From: Moraxella atlantae NBRC 14588
GTDB taxonomy: Bacteria > Pseudomonadota > Gammaproteobacteria > Pseudomonadales > Moraxellaceae
Length of the DNA: 64,000 bases
NCBI RefSeq assembly: GCF_001591265.1
Contig: NZ_BCUL01000002.1
Coordinates: 186,001-250,000 of the forward strand
Direction: 5' to 3'
Under the pieces are notes generated by a model, which saw only the letters and a list, made by a program, of their open reading frames with translations, did no database searches and was not told the origin of the DNA. The translations under genes and the position numbers were made by a program. Of the stretch, positions 9,220 through 18,710 are shown piece by piece. Each line of letters starts with the position of its first letter. Position 1 is the stretch's first letter.

Positions 9220-9864
9220 TTATTGTGCTTCATCGAGGGCTTTGTTGATACCTTGCACAATTTTGTCATTACGGCGAATATCGCGCACGGTCAAATGCGG
9301 TACGCCGACAAACCAACCCAGCGCGGTGTATTGGTGGTCAAGGATAAATTGCTTGACTTCTGGGCTGCGGATGCCTGGCCAGCCTTCGACCACATCAAAA
9401 ATGATATCCATCATATCGGGGATTTTGGTTGCAAAGTCATTGATGTATGCATCCCAATCGCCGTCGTACGCGGTGCAGAACAACAAGCGCGTGTCGTTGT
9501 CGATCAACACAAAGCGCATATCGTGCAGCGTACCAACGACCGTTGCCCCTGCCAAATCGCCTTTGGTGATCTCCAAAATACGGCGCAAACGCTCGGCACC
9601 GCCTTCTTTGAGTTTGCCGATAACGGTCAATTCTGACACTTTACCTGAGCGCAAGCCTTTTTTACCTGCTGAGGTCATGCTGTGGTCATAGCCGTCTGAG
9701 CCGCCTTCTTTGACCTGTGCGACCATCAATTGACGCACCAAGTCTAGGTCTTCAAGTTTGTATTTGAATTTGCTGGCCAATGAATCATTTGATTTATCAC
9801 TGCTGTGGTTTTGCGCTTGGTCTTGTGTTTGGTTGTCAGTTGGACGGTTTGCTGTATCTGTCAT
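9220..9864 (-). CDS. Uncharacterised protein of the peroxidase cluster
   Basis: A 214-aa protein starting MTDTANRPTDNQTQDQ; the ATG at 9864 is preferred to an in-frame ATG 48 bases earlier because the polar start matches the other cluster proteins and AAGGGC lies nearby. The N-terminus is polar and disordered-looking. The middle, MRFVLIDNDTRLLFCTAYDG then DWDAYINDF, resembles the alternating strand-helix pattern of dimeric alpha-beta barrel proteins, the fold group that includes DyP peroxidases; this is a visual resemblance only. It contains EGWPGIRSPEVKQFI and ends with a helix. It is the first gene of the minus-strand cluster, 182 bases ahead of the DyP gene, so a shared peroxide or lipid-peroxide role is inferred. 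Confidence 0.7.
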   Translation of the reverse strand: MTDTANRPTDNQTQDQAQNHSSDKSNDSLASKFKYKLEDLDLVRQLMVAQVKEGGSDGYDHSMTSAGKKGLRSGKVSELTVIGKLKEGGAERLRRILEITKGDLAGATVVGTLHDMRFVLIDNDTRLLFCTAYDGDWDAYINDFATKIPDMMDIIFDVVEGWPGIRSPEVKQFILDHQYTALGWFVGVPHLTVRDIRRNDKIVQGINKALDEAQ

Positions 9865-10381
9865 GTGATTTGCCCTTATGGTTAGTGGAAAATTAATAAC
9901 GCCAATAAGCATATGTTATTAAATATTTTTTATCTTTAATTTAACAAAATAATGCTTATAGCAAGCGATTTGCTTGGCTAAAATCTAGTTTATGCCTTTG
10001 TATGATATGAAAGCAAGTATAACCCTTGCCTATATTGTGGTATTGAGTAAGCAAATTTAATGGTTTTGTAAAACTTATCGATTTATCAAAAAAAGTAAAT
10101 TTTTGTTTATACTTAAGTTGAGAATTTAGCCCTAAATATTTGAAAAATAGCCGATTTTTGTTATATCTTAAATTAAGCTTAAGCCAATGATAAAAATTAG
10201 CTACTTAAATTTGACCATAAAAAAACGAGTAGTTGTGTATTTTTGATCTCTTATGGATGCCATACGGGCAATGATATTTATTTTTAAGCGTCAAGTGGTG
10301 TCGCTTTGGTGGATAGCAGTACTTGTCAATATATATATTATTTGACAGACTAAAAACAAATTTAACTATATCGTTTTTATC
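9865..10381. other. AT-rich intergenic region between peroxidase cluster and cas1
   Basis: About 500 AT-rich bases without a convincing gene. It must hold the promoters of the divergent peroxidase cluster and cas operon. A candidate cas promoter with an inverted repeat lies at 10324-10372. Confidence 0.5.
10324..10372 (+). promoter_or_regulatory. Candidate cas operon promoter with overlapping inverted repeat
   Basis: A perfect TTGACA (10342-10347) is followed 19 bases later by TATATC (10367-10372), only 10 bases before the cas1 ATG. The TTGACA is also one arm of an inverted repeat with TGTCAA (10324-10329) across an AT-only 12-base gap, the layout of an operator. No ribosome-binding site is seen before cas1, so if the promoter is real the mRNA would be nearly leaderless. 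Confidence 0.3.
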
Positions 10382-11365
10382 ATGCCAAAAAACAATCCTT
10401 ACACCGACAACAGCTTTCATGCGTCTGATTTAAAGACTATTTTGCACTCCAAACGTGCCAATATCTACTATCTACAGTACTGTAGGGTCATGCAAAAAGA
10501 TGGCAGAATTTTGTACCTGACCGAAGCTGAAAAAGAAAACCTATACTACAACATCCCGATTGCCAATACGACCTGTATCCTGCTGGGTACGGGAACATCG
10601 ATTACCCAAGCTGCCATGCGGATGCTGTCGCAGGCAGGGGTATTGGTCGGTTTTTGTGGCGGTGGTGGTACACCCTTGTTTATGGCAACTGAAATCGAAT
10701 GGCTGACACCACAATCTGAATATCGACCGACTGCGTACGTGCAAGGCTGGCTGTCGTGGTGGTGGGATGATGCCAAACGTTTGCAAGCTGCCAAACGGAT
10801 CCAACTGGCGCGAGTTGCATTTTTACAAAATATCTGGAGTCGAGACAAAGACTTTAAACAAACAGGGTTTGACAGCAAAGACAATTTGGTGGCTAATTTA
10901 ATCGAACGCTATACCACTGATATCCCAAAGCAAACTGAAGTCATGCACCTGTTACAGCTCGAGGCACGTATGACCAAAGAATTGTATAAACTGGCGTCCA
11001 TCAATACCGATAACGTAGGTTTTAGCCGTGAACATGAAGGGATTGATAAAGCCAATAGCTTTTTAAACCATGGCAATTATTTGGCGTATGGGTTAGGGGC
11101 GACAACCGCTTGGGTACTTGGCATTCCGCATGGCTTCGCGGTCATGCACGGCAAAACACGGCGTGGGGCGTTGGTGTTTGATATTGCCGATATCGTCAAA
11201 GATGCCATTGTTTTGCCGCTGGCGTTTATCTGTGCTAAGGACAATGCCAGTGAGCAGGAATTTCGCCAAGAATGTTTGAACTATTTTACCACTTACAATG
11301 CATTGGATGTCATGTTTGATACGGTAAAGCACTTGGCATTACAGAAGGATTGGGAAAAGTTATAA
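10382..11365 (+). CDS. cas1: CRISPR-associated endonuclease/integrase Cas1, type I-F
   Basis: Cas1 forms the spacer-integration complex with Cas2 and inserts new spacers at the leader end of the array. The 327-aa protein matches the I-F branch: MPKNNPYTDN-FHASDLKTILHSKRANIYYL at the start, LGTGTSITQAAMRML, then the metal-binding residues in LLQLEARMTKELYK (Glu194), AVMHGKTRRG (His256) and VFDIADIVKD (Asp267/Asp270). All are present, so the protein looks active. It is the first cas gene; cas2-3 follows after 35 bases on the same strand. Confidence 0.96.
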   Translation: MPKNNPYTDNSFHASDLKTILHSKRANIYYLQYCRVMQKDGRILYLTEAEKENLYYNIPIANTTCILLGTGTSITQAAMRMLSQAGVLVGFCGGGGTPLFMATEIEWLTPQSEYRPTAYVQGWLSWWWDDAKRLQAAKRIQLARVAFLQNIWSRDKDFKQTGFDSKDNLVANLIERYTTDIPKQTEVMHLLQLEARMTKELYKLASINTDNVGFSREHEGIDKANSFLNHGNYLAYGLGATTAWVLGIPHGFAVMHGKTRRGALVFDIADIVKDAIVLPLAFICAKDNASEQEFRQECLNYFTTYNALDVMFDTVKHLALQKDWEKL

Positions 11366-11400
11366 GCTTATAAAATTCAATTGAATGGAAAATTTGTCTT

Positions 11401-14400
11401 ATGCTAGTCACGTTTATCTGTCAATGTGAAAAAAAGGCGTTAAATCGCACCCGCCGTATCTTGGACGCTTTTGCCAATCGCATCGGCGATAACGTTTGGC
11501 AAACCGCAATTACCGAAGACGGCTTAGACACGGTCAAAAAATTATTACGCCAATCTGCCACCAAATCCACAGCCGTCAGTTGCCATCGCGTGCGGTCACG
11601 GCAACGGACGGAATTGGTTTGGGTGGTGGGTAATCGAAAAAAATTTGATGAACAAGGTATGGTGGCGGTGAATCGAACTCAAAAAGACGTTAGCCAATGG
11701 CAAGATAATAAAGGTTGGCAAAACCTTGAATTAGTCGCAATTGCTTCTGCGATTGCAGGGTTGTTCCATGATTTTGGCAAAGCCAATGCTTTATTCCAAG
11801 CCAAATTACGCCCACAAAAACCCAAAGACAGTAAAAATTATGAACCTTATCGTCACGAATGGGTATCTCTCAAACTATTTAAGGCATTTGTCTTTGAAAA
11901 ACCTTTAGAGGCATGGCTTGACTTATTATCCAATCCTAGTCAAATTGATATTAGTCAAATCCTTGATCGAACAGCCGATATTGCTTTTCGCAACAATCTA
12001 AATAATAACACGCCAATAGCCTTTAATGGTCTTGATGATTTTACCAAGTTAGTTGCTTGGCTGATTGTGTCGCATCATCGGCTATTGGTTTATCCCTATT
12101 TTATCAAGCAACAGCCTAACCTCACCGCTATTTCGGCATGGATAGATGACTGCGATATCAAATGGAATTCGCCCAACTTTATCAAGTCAGAATGGACAGA
12201 TGAACAAATGGCAATCAATTGGCAGTTTCCTGACGGTTTGCCTTTTCAAAGCCAAACGTGGCAGAAAAAAGCCAAAGAAATTGCCCAAATAGCCAAAAAA
12301 TCATTGGTATCGTTAAAAGGCTTCGTGTGGCAAGACGATATTCTGACCCAACATTTAGCCCGTTTAATGCTGATGAAAGCTGACCATTATTATTCTAGTC
12401 AAGAAGCTCATACTTACTTTCAGGATAAAACCTACCAAGCTTATGCCAATACCGATAACGACTATCAATTAAAACAAAAACTTGATGAACATAATATCAT
12501 GGTGGGACACCATGCCTACCATTTTAGCCATTCGTTACCCAAGTTTTTGGATGAACTTCCTAAACTTGAGTATAACCGAATATTAGAAAGGGGACTGGAT
12601 AATGCTAACTCTGATTTGAGCCAATGGCAAAACAGAGCTGTGCTACTGTGCCAAAAAATTAACCAAACAAGCAACGATAACGGATTTTTTGGCATCAATA
12701 TGGCATCGACAGGTAAAGGCAAGACTTTTGCTAATGCCCGTATTATGTATGCTTTAGCCAATACTGACATCGGCTGTCGCTTTAGTGTGGCACTTGGATT
12801 ACGCACACTGACAACCCAGACAGGGCAAGCCTTACAAAAAAATCTGCATTTAGAGTCCGATGATATTGCGACATTAATCGGTTCAAAGGCAATTTTAAAA
12901 CTACTCAATACTAATAATATTGAATACGCTGACAGCAAACTGCTACAAGACCAACAGCAACTTTTAGAAGACTTAGAACGCACCGCTCTTGCCTTGCGTG
13001 GGAGCGAAAGCTTAGTAATGGACGACGACTTTAATATTGAGTTTGATGACGATATTGAAATTCCAAAAGAAAGTTTGCTAAAAAAATGGTTTGAAAAAGA
13101 ACCCAAATACCAAAAACTGTTATATGCCCCAATTTTGGTGAGTACCATTGACTATCTGATGCCTGCCACCGAAGGTGTACGGGGCGGTCGCCAAATTGCA
13201 CCGATGTTACGTTTGTTAAGCGGTGATTTGGTACTCGATGAACCCGATGAGTTTGGGTTAAATGATTTGCCTGCGTTAGCACGTTTGGTGAATTGGGCAG
13301 GTCTGCTAGGATCAAAAGTCTTGCTATCAAGTGCCACCATCCCCCCTGCCATGGCAGAGGCATTATTTGAGGCGTATACGGCAGGACGGCAAATTTATCA
13401 ACGCATCATGCTTGGGCAAAAAATACCCACACCCATTACCTGTGCATGGTTTGATGAATTTTCGGCGAAGTCACAAGATATTGTTTTAGCCGAAAAAAAT
13501 GCGTTTACCAAAGCCCATAAGCAATTTGTTGATAAACGTATCGAGAAATTAAGCCAAGACGAAACAATATTACGCAAAGCCAAAGTTGTGGCGATTGTGC
13601 CGCTCAATACCGCCTTAGATAGTTTAAGCTATACCATTTATCAAACGCTGTTTGAAGCTCATCAATCACATTATCAAACCGATGGCAAGCATTGTATTTC
13701 GCTAGGTGTGGTACGATTCGCCAATATCAATCCATTGGTGGCTGTGGCAGAGCAGCTGATTGCCAAAGATAATCCTGATGACTACTGTATTCACTATTGT
13801 GTCTATCATAGCCAGTTTACCTTAGCCGCTCGTTCAGCCATAGAAGAGCGATTAGATAGATTGCTAAATCGCAAACAAGCCGAAAGTATTTGGCAGCAGC
13901 CTGAAGTGCGCTGTGCTATCGATAAAAATCCATCTGCCAAACATCATATTTTTGTGGTATTGGCGACATCGGTATGTGAAGTGGGTCGTGACCACGATTA
14001 TGATTGGGCGATTGCCGAGCCAAGTTCCATGCGGTCTTTGATTCAGCTAGCAGGTCGATTACAACGCCACCGTAAACAGCCTATCACGACTGAAAATTTA
14101 TTTATATTGGATAAAAATTTTAAAACATTAAAAGGTTTGAAAACTGTCTATGAAAAGCCAGGATTTGAAACTGAAAAATATCATCTTAAAGATGATAAGG
14201 CTGTTTCAAATGTATTAGATTTAAAGCAATATCAGCATATTAGTGCTATTCCCAGTATTCAATTGATTAAACCAACGCTACCCCCGTACACCAATTTGGT
14301 TAATTTGGAGCAAAGTAGCTATTGGTATCGCCTGATGGGGCTTGGCAGCGAGATTAACAATGCCAAATTGTGGTGGAACAGCCCCATTACTTGGGCGGGA

Positions 14401-14775
14401 GAACTGCAACGCCAACAGCCATTTCGGTTATCCTCACCTGACATGACATTGATTCTTGCCCCAAACTCGCAGGATAAATTGGTGTGGAAAATTCGAGACG
14501 ACAGCAATTATCGTGAACCAAAGCTGTTAGAAAGCAATTTTATTCGCCCTAGTGCTGATATCATCTTGGGAAAAAATAGCTTTGAATGGTTTGATAACAA
14601 TGCGTTAAATCGCTACCAAATGATAGCCGAAAGGCTTAATATCGAACTGTATAAAGTGCCATATATATATGGTGAGGTCAATGTGCCTTATTATCATAAA
14701 TCCGACACGCAATTTTATTATCATCCGTTTTTGGGTGTTTTTTCAGAAATTAAAGAAAACTGGAGTATTCGATGA
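11401..14775 (+). CDS. cas3: Cas2-Cas3 fusion: helicase-nuclease of type I-F
   Basis: The 1124-aa fusion is the hallmark of type I-F. Residues 1 to about 95 form the Cas2-like domain that bridges Cas1; next comes the HD nuclease domain (GLFHDFGKANALFQ, His123-Asp124, and RHEWVSLKLF); then a superfamily 2 helicase with Walker A ASTGKGKT (about residue 435), DEPDEF as the DExD-type box (about 613), the SSATIPPAM motif and a C-terminal QLAGRLQRHRK motif VI. It unwinds and degrades DNA marked by the crRNA complex and takes part in primed adaptation. No frameshift or missing catalytic residue is visible. It overlaps cas8f by ATGA. Confidence 0.96.
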   Translation: MLVTFICQCEKKALNRTRRILDAFANRIGDNVWQTAITEDGLDTVKKLLRQSATKSTAVSCHRVRSRQRTELVWVVGNRKKFDEQGMVAVNRTQKDVSQWQDNKGWQNLELVAIASAIAGLFHDFGKANALFQAKLRPQKPKDSKNYEPYRHEWVSLKLFKAFVFEKPLEAWLDLLSNPSQIDISQILDRTADIAFRNNLNNNTPIAFNGLDDFTKLVAWLIVSHHRLLVYPYFIKQQPNLTAISAWIDDCDIKWNSPNFIKSEWTDEQMAINWQFPDGLPFQSQTWQKKAKEIAQIAKKSLVSLKGFVWQDDILTQHLARLMLMKADHYYSSQEAHTYFQDKTYQAYANTDNDYQLKQKLDEHNIMVGHHAYHFSHSLPKFLDELPKLEYNRILERGLDNANSDLSQWQNRAVLLCQKINQTSNDNGFFGINMASTGKGKTFANARIMYALANTDIGCRFSVALGLRTLTTQTGQALQKNLHLESDDIATLIGSKAILKLLNTNNIEYADSKLLQDQQQLLEDLERTALALRGSESLVMDDDFNIEFDDDIEIPKESLLKKWFEKEPKYQKLLYAPILVSTIDYLMPATEGVRGGRQIAPMLRLLSGDLVLDEPDEFGLNDLPALARLVNWAGLLGSKVLLSSATIPPAMAEALFEAYTAGRQIYQRIMLGQKIPTPITCAWFDEFSAKSQDIVLAEKNAFTKAHKQFVDKRIEKLSQDETILRKAKVVAIVPLNTALDSLSYTIYQTLFEAHQSHYQTDGKHCISLGVVRFANINPLVAVAEQLIAKDNPDDYCIHYCVYHSQFTLAARSAIEERLDRLLNRKQAESIWQQPEVRCAIDKNPSAKHHIFVVLATSVCEVGRDHDYDWAIAEPSSMRSLIQLAGRLQRHRKQPITTENLFILDKNFKTLKGLKTVYEKPGFETEKYHLKDDKAVSNVLDLKQYQHISAIPSIQLIKPTLPPYTNLVNLEQSSYWYRLMGLGSEINNAKLWWNSPITWAGELQRQQPFRLSSPDMTLILAPNSQDKLVWKIRDDSNYREPKLLESNFIRPSADIILGKNSFEWFDNNALNRYQMIAERLNIELYKVPYIYGEVNVPYYHKSDTQFYYHPFLGVFSEIKENWSIR

Positions 14776-15998
14776 CAATAGATGTTAATGATGTTCATTC
14801 TGTCATGTTGGCATTTTTTTTAGATAGGAAAATTGAAAAATCTGAAATGATTTCTTGGTTTAATTCTCAACTTGAAAATACAAGTAAAGTTATTCCCGAG
14901 GTTAGTCATGTTGCTAGATTAACTCATTCAAGTTCAAAAGCAATTAGTATTCTTGATAGCGTTAATAGCGATAACTACCCTTATTTGATTACGACTAAAA
15001 ATGTTAATTCTGAATATTTAGATGCGTCTTATAAAGACGCAAAATTTCAAACCCTATCCAAGTTTTTAACGTTATCTGTAAAAAATTCTAATAAAAAATT
15101 AGGAACACTCTTAGCAGAGAATCCTGATTTCTTTTCATTAATAACGAATGATGAAAAATTAAGAAAGGTATGGAGTGACCAAGTAAAAATAGCTTATCAG
15201 CATATTCCAATTTCGCATACTCTAGCTAAACAAGTCTATATTTATATTGGAGATGGTAACTATCATTTAGTTTCCCCTATGCTATCTAGTACATTAGCTC
15301 ATGAAATTTTTAAAGAAATTGAAAAAAGAAATGATTTAAATAAGTTGATAGAACAGGCTAGAGATAAAAATGAGTGGAGTGAAGTACCTTATATAAGGTA
15401 TCCCAATACAGCTAGATTAAGAGTAACGGGTGGTAATAAAATTGTAGATATAATTAAAGCAGCGAGCAATGTTTCAATATTAAATATAGATAGAAGAGGC
15501 TCTTTATTATTATTTTCTGCTTTACCCCCTAAATGGGAAACCAATCCAAACCCACCGACCAGTATAAAACAACTATTACAACTTGGCTATTCAGGCAGAT
15601 TGTTTTCGCAAGTTGAATATTTAATTAAAGTGTTTAAAGAAAACAAACTTTTTATCAATCATGAACGCAAATTATTGTTGAAAGAATTGATTGAGGATAT
15701 CGTGTATAAGATTTTTGATGAAATTATGCTGATACGCCATAGCCAGCCAAGCGGTTGGACAGAAAATCTCTCAATGCCGATGTATTTACGACTTTTACTT
15801 GACCCAAAAATTCTGCATACTCAGCAATTTTCTCAACCAGAAATCACCGCTTTTTTTGATGAATTCAAACTTGAGATTGCTAAATGGATAAGTCTAGGTA
15901 TTAATGATGAAATCCGCACGAAGTCACTAGAAAGTTTGTGGCTAAAAATCATATCACCGATGATGCAAGAATTTTATCAAACTCTAAAGGCGGAATAA
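14772..15998 (+). CDS. csy1: Type I-F crRNA-complex large subunit Cas8f (Csy1)
   Basis: Cas8f pairs with Cas5f at the 5' handle end of the crRNA and recognises the PAM. The 408-aa protein is slightly short of the 430 or so of well-studied members. Family blocks visible are YHLVSPMLSSTLAHEIF, YIRYPNTARLRVTGGN and NIDRRGSLLLFSALPPKW. The start codon overlaps the cas2-3 stop, and the end lies 2 bases before cas5f. Its first about 750 bases are far more AT-rich (some 60-base blocks under 30% GC) than the last about 450 bases and the rest of the operon, which suggests the 5' part came from a different source. Confidence 0.9.
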   Translation: MTIDVNDVHSVMLAFFLDRKIEKSEMISWFNSQLENTSKVIPEVSHVARLTHSSSKAISILDSVNSDNYPYLITTKNVNSEYLDASYKDAKFQTLSKFLTLSVKNSNKKLGTLLAENPDFFSLITNDEKLRKVWSDQVKIAYQHIPISHTLAKQVYIYIGDGNYHLVSPMLSSTLAHEIFKEIEKRNDLNKLIEQARDKNEWSEVPYIRYPNTARLRVTGGNKIVDIIKAASNVSILNIDRRGSLLLFSALPPKWETNPNPPTSIKQLLQLGYSGRLFSQVEYLIKVFKENKLFINHERKLLLKELIEDIVYKIFDEIMLIRHSQPSGWTENLSMPMYLRLLLDPKILHTQQFSQPEITAFFDEFKLEIAKWISLGINDEIRTKSLESLWLKIISPMMQEFYQTLKAE

Positions 15999-16000
15999 AA

Positions 16001-17012
16001 ATGACAGAATATATTATTTTGGAGCGAATAAAAGTAGAAAATGCCAACTGTATTGCAGGGTTTACTTATGGCTTTCCTGCAATAACGGCTTTTTTAGGCT
16101 TTGAACATTTATTATCCCGTCAATTTAGCGAAAAATTTGGCATTGAGTTTGAGGGTTGTGCCGTGTTTTGTCATGATTATCAGCTTGGCACATACAAGGA
16201 TTTTTATACCCGTTTCATTCAAAGTCGCAATCCACCTTCGACACTCAAAGGCAAAAGTAGCGATGCCAAGAGCCCTGCACCCATCATTGAAGAAGGCAAA
16301 ATGGACATGACGGTGTCCGTGTTACTGCGTTGTCGTCAGCCGCTTTCTACCAATGCTGATACCATAGCAAGCTATACCAACACATTAAAAGATTGGGTAT
16401 ATCAAGCAAGATTGGCAGGCGGTAGCATTAAGTCATTTAAGTCGATTGAGATTATAAGCGATGATATTCGAGCTTTAAAATCTAAGTTATTGCCCTGCTT
16501 TGTGTTGCTAGATGCAACAGCGTTATTGAAACAGCATTATCAAGACAACCAGCAATCTGCAACAGAAAAATCAGTTTTAGACATTTGGACAGATTTTTTT
16601 GCCTTTAAAGAATTTGCCAAACCAAGCACCGATGACAATGGACAATCGAAAAGCGACTTGGGAACGCTATGTGCCACCGAATAAAAAAGGTTGGATAGTC
16701 CCATTGATGATAGGTTACAAGGCAATCAGCCCACTATATGACCCAAATACAGTCGAAAATTTGCGTGATACCCGTTATCCGTTTCGTTTCGTCGAGGCAG
16801 TGCATGGACTTGGCGAGTGGCGTAGCTTGCACCGCATTGCCGATATTTCTGATGTAATTTGGCAATATCAGATTGAAGACAACTGGTATCTGTGCCGACA
16901 GTTATCCAAACAAGATAACCTTTCAACAACTTTATCCAATCAAACCCCAATCAATCAAAATTCAACGTCAGAGATAGACGAGTATTTTGGTGATGTTTTC
17001 GATGAAATTTAA
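16001..17012 (+). pseudogene. csy2: Cas5f (Csy2), interrupted by a frameshift
   Basis: Cas5f binds the crRNA 5' handle together with Cas8f. The first reading frame starts MTEYIILERIKVENANCIAG, is typical Csy2, and runs to a stop at 16684, but from about 16650 it no longer looks like the family. The continuation is in another frame: ATWERYVPPNKKGWIVPLMI then GYKAISPLYDPN and FRFVEAVHGLGEWRSL, ending at 17012. Removing one base from the AAAA run at 16649-16652, or from the T7 run at 16594-16600, joins both parts into one protein of about 336 residues, the normal family length. It could be a true lesion, a sequencing error in a homopolymer, or a programmed slip; the first two are more likely. 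Confidence 0.85.
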
Positions 17013-17047
17013 CTTTAAACCACGTTTTAATCACAAGGAGTAGTAAC

Positions 17048-18064
17048 ATGGCAAAATCACCCAAAGTCAAAACCGAAGCCCCTGTACCAAGCGTACTTGC
17101 CTTCAGCCGTAAGATTGAACCGTCAGACGGCTTGATGCAAGCCGGTCTATGGGAAAATATTAACGACAAACACGCATGGCAAAATATTGAATTACATGAT
17201 AAGCGTAACCGTGCGACCAAAAGTCAGTATGGTGTCGCTGATGACGAAAAAATCCAACCCAATATCGTGTGGGGCGATGATGCCAGTATTCCACATGAAT
17301 TAGACACGCTAAAGGTCACGTTTACGGTAAAATTTTTAGGGAATATTGATAAGGCAACCGCCAATAATCGCCCATAATTTATGGAAAAATTGCAACAAGC
17401 CTACAACGATTATCAGGAAACAATTGGCTTGTTACCACTTGCCAAACGCTACACCCAAAACCTTGCCAACGCCCGTTTTTTATGGCGTAATCGTGTCGGT
17501 GCGGAGCAAATTTTGGTCAAAATCACCGATAGCGAAAATCCTGAAAAAACTTGGCAATTTAACAGTGATGACAATATCTCATTACAAAATTTTGACCAAG
17601 ACAACGCTAAAATCAATGAACTGGCAAGCCATATCGCAGACAGTTTCACCACAGGCAAATATTTGTTGTTGAAAGTCGAAGGCTTTGCCAAAGTTGGGGC
17701 AGGTCAGCGGATTTTTCCTTCGCAAGAAATGCGAGATAAGGATAAAGATAATAAGTCAAAGTTTTTGTACGAAATCAAAACCCCAACAGGCTTATGTGCA
17801 GGGCTACACTCAGAAAAAATCGGTAATGCGATACGCACGATTGATACATGGTACGACAGTGAGCTAGAAAGTGGGATTAAACCTGCGATTGCGATAGAAC
17901 CCTATGGCTCAGTCCCAACACAAGGGCAGGCCTATCGCACTAGCAAAAAAGACTTGTATTCTTTGATGGTTAAATTCATTAACAATGAAGAAATGCCTGA
18001 TGAAGAAAAGCATTTTGTGGTTGCTAATTTAATTCGAGGTGGTGTATTTGGTGGGAATGACTGA
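17048..18064 (+). pseudogene. csy3: Cas7f (Csy3), interrupted by an in-frame stop
   Basis: Six copies of Cas7f form the crRNA backbone of the I-F complex. The N-terminal 109 residues (VPSVLAFSRKIEPSDGLMQA; LDTLKVTFTVKFLG) and the C-terminal 227 residues (LANARFLWRNRVGAEQILVK; IGNAIRTIDTWYDSEL; VVANLIRGGVFG) are in the same frame, separated only by TAA at 17375-17377. Read through, the length is about 338 residues, normal for the family. A G-to-T change of a GAA codon would explain it (NNRP-E-FMEKLQ). An in-frame ATG follows 4 bases after the stop, so reinitiation could give a two-piece protein. AAGGAG precedes the start; the last base overlaps the ATG of cas6f. Confidence 0.9.
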
Positions 18065-18666
18065 TGAAATATTATCAAGAAATCACCTTGTTGCCCAATG
18101 AAGAAATTTCACCTTATTTTTTGTGGAGCAAAGTCTACACCCAGCTGCATATTGCACTGGCCGATGTCAAAAACCAGCACGGTATAGACGGTATCGGGAT
18201 CAGCTTTCCCAACTACAAATATGAAGAAAAAGACGGCAAAACCTTCGCCACGCTTGGCAATAAATTACGCATTTTTGCCCATACCGCCGATGCGCTGGAA
18301 AAACTGGCGTTGCCTGTGTGGTTGGCGCGGCTGGTCGATTATGTGCATTTGTCGTCCATCAAAGAAGTGGGTGATAAAGCGACTGGCAATGTCGTGGTCA
18401 GACGTTATCGTTATAAGGATTTTGACAAAAAAGTGACAGCATTTGCCCAATTTAAAGGTATTAGCCAAAAAGCGGCGTTAGCGCATTGCCGAACGCATAA
18501 ACGCCCTATCAAACGCTATCCGTTTATTACCTTAAAAAGTGAAACCAATCACTCTGATTTTAAATTATCGATTTGGCAGGAGGCAACTCAACACCCCAAA
18601 ACAGGGGGATTTAATACGTATGGAATCAATAATCAGTCCAATAACGTGACTGTTCCGCATTGGTAA
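18064..18666 (+). CDS. cas6f: CRISPR pre-crRNA endoribonuclease Cas6f (Csy4)
   Basis: Cas6f cuts the repeat RNA at the base of its hairpin and stays bound to the 3' end of each crRNA. The 200-aa protein has the catalytic His29 (VYTQLHIALADV) in the same position as in the Pseudomonas enzyme, a basic segment VVVRRYRYKD for the RNA major groove, and the typical end FNTYGINNQSNNVTVPHW. It appears intact. It is the last cas gene; a terminator and then the CRISPR leader follow. Confidence 0.94.
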   Translation: MKYYQEITLLPNEEISPYFLWSKVYTQLHIALADVKNQHGIDGIGISFPNYKYEEKDGKTFATLGNKLRIFAHTADALEKLALPVWLARLVDYVHLSSIKEVGDKATGNVVVRRYRYKDFDKKVTAFAQFKGISQKAALAHCRTHKRPIKRYPFITLKSETNHSDFKLSIWQEATQHPKTGGFNTYGINNQSNNVTVPHW

Positions 18667-18680
18667 TCAACAAAGCAAGC

Positions 18681-18710
18681 AAAAATAAGGGTGAATAACC
18701 CTTATTTTTT
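18681..18710 (+). terminator. Intrinsic terminator of the cas operon
   Basis: AATAAGGGT pairs with ACCCTTATT around a short loop and is followed by six T. It separates the cas transcript from the CRISPR transcript. Confidence 0.82.

Noticed and set aside
10205-10420. 71-aa frame on the minus strand overlapping the cas1 start
   Set aside because: Very AT-rich, no ribosome-binding site, unusual composition, and it overlaps the start of a certain gene; best seen as chance.
12516-13148. 210-aa minus-strand frame inside cas2-3
   Set aside because: Serine/leucine-rich antisense shadow of the helicase domain.
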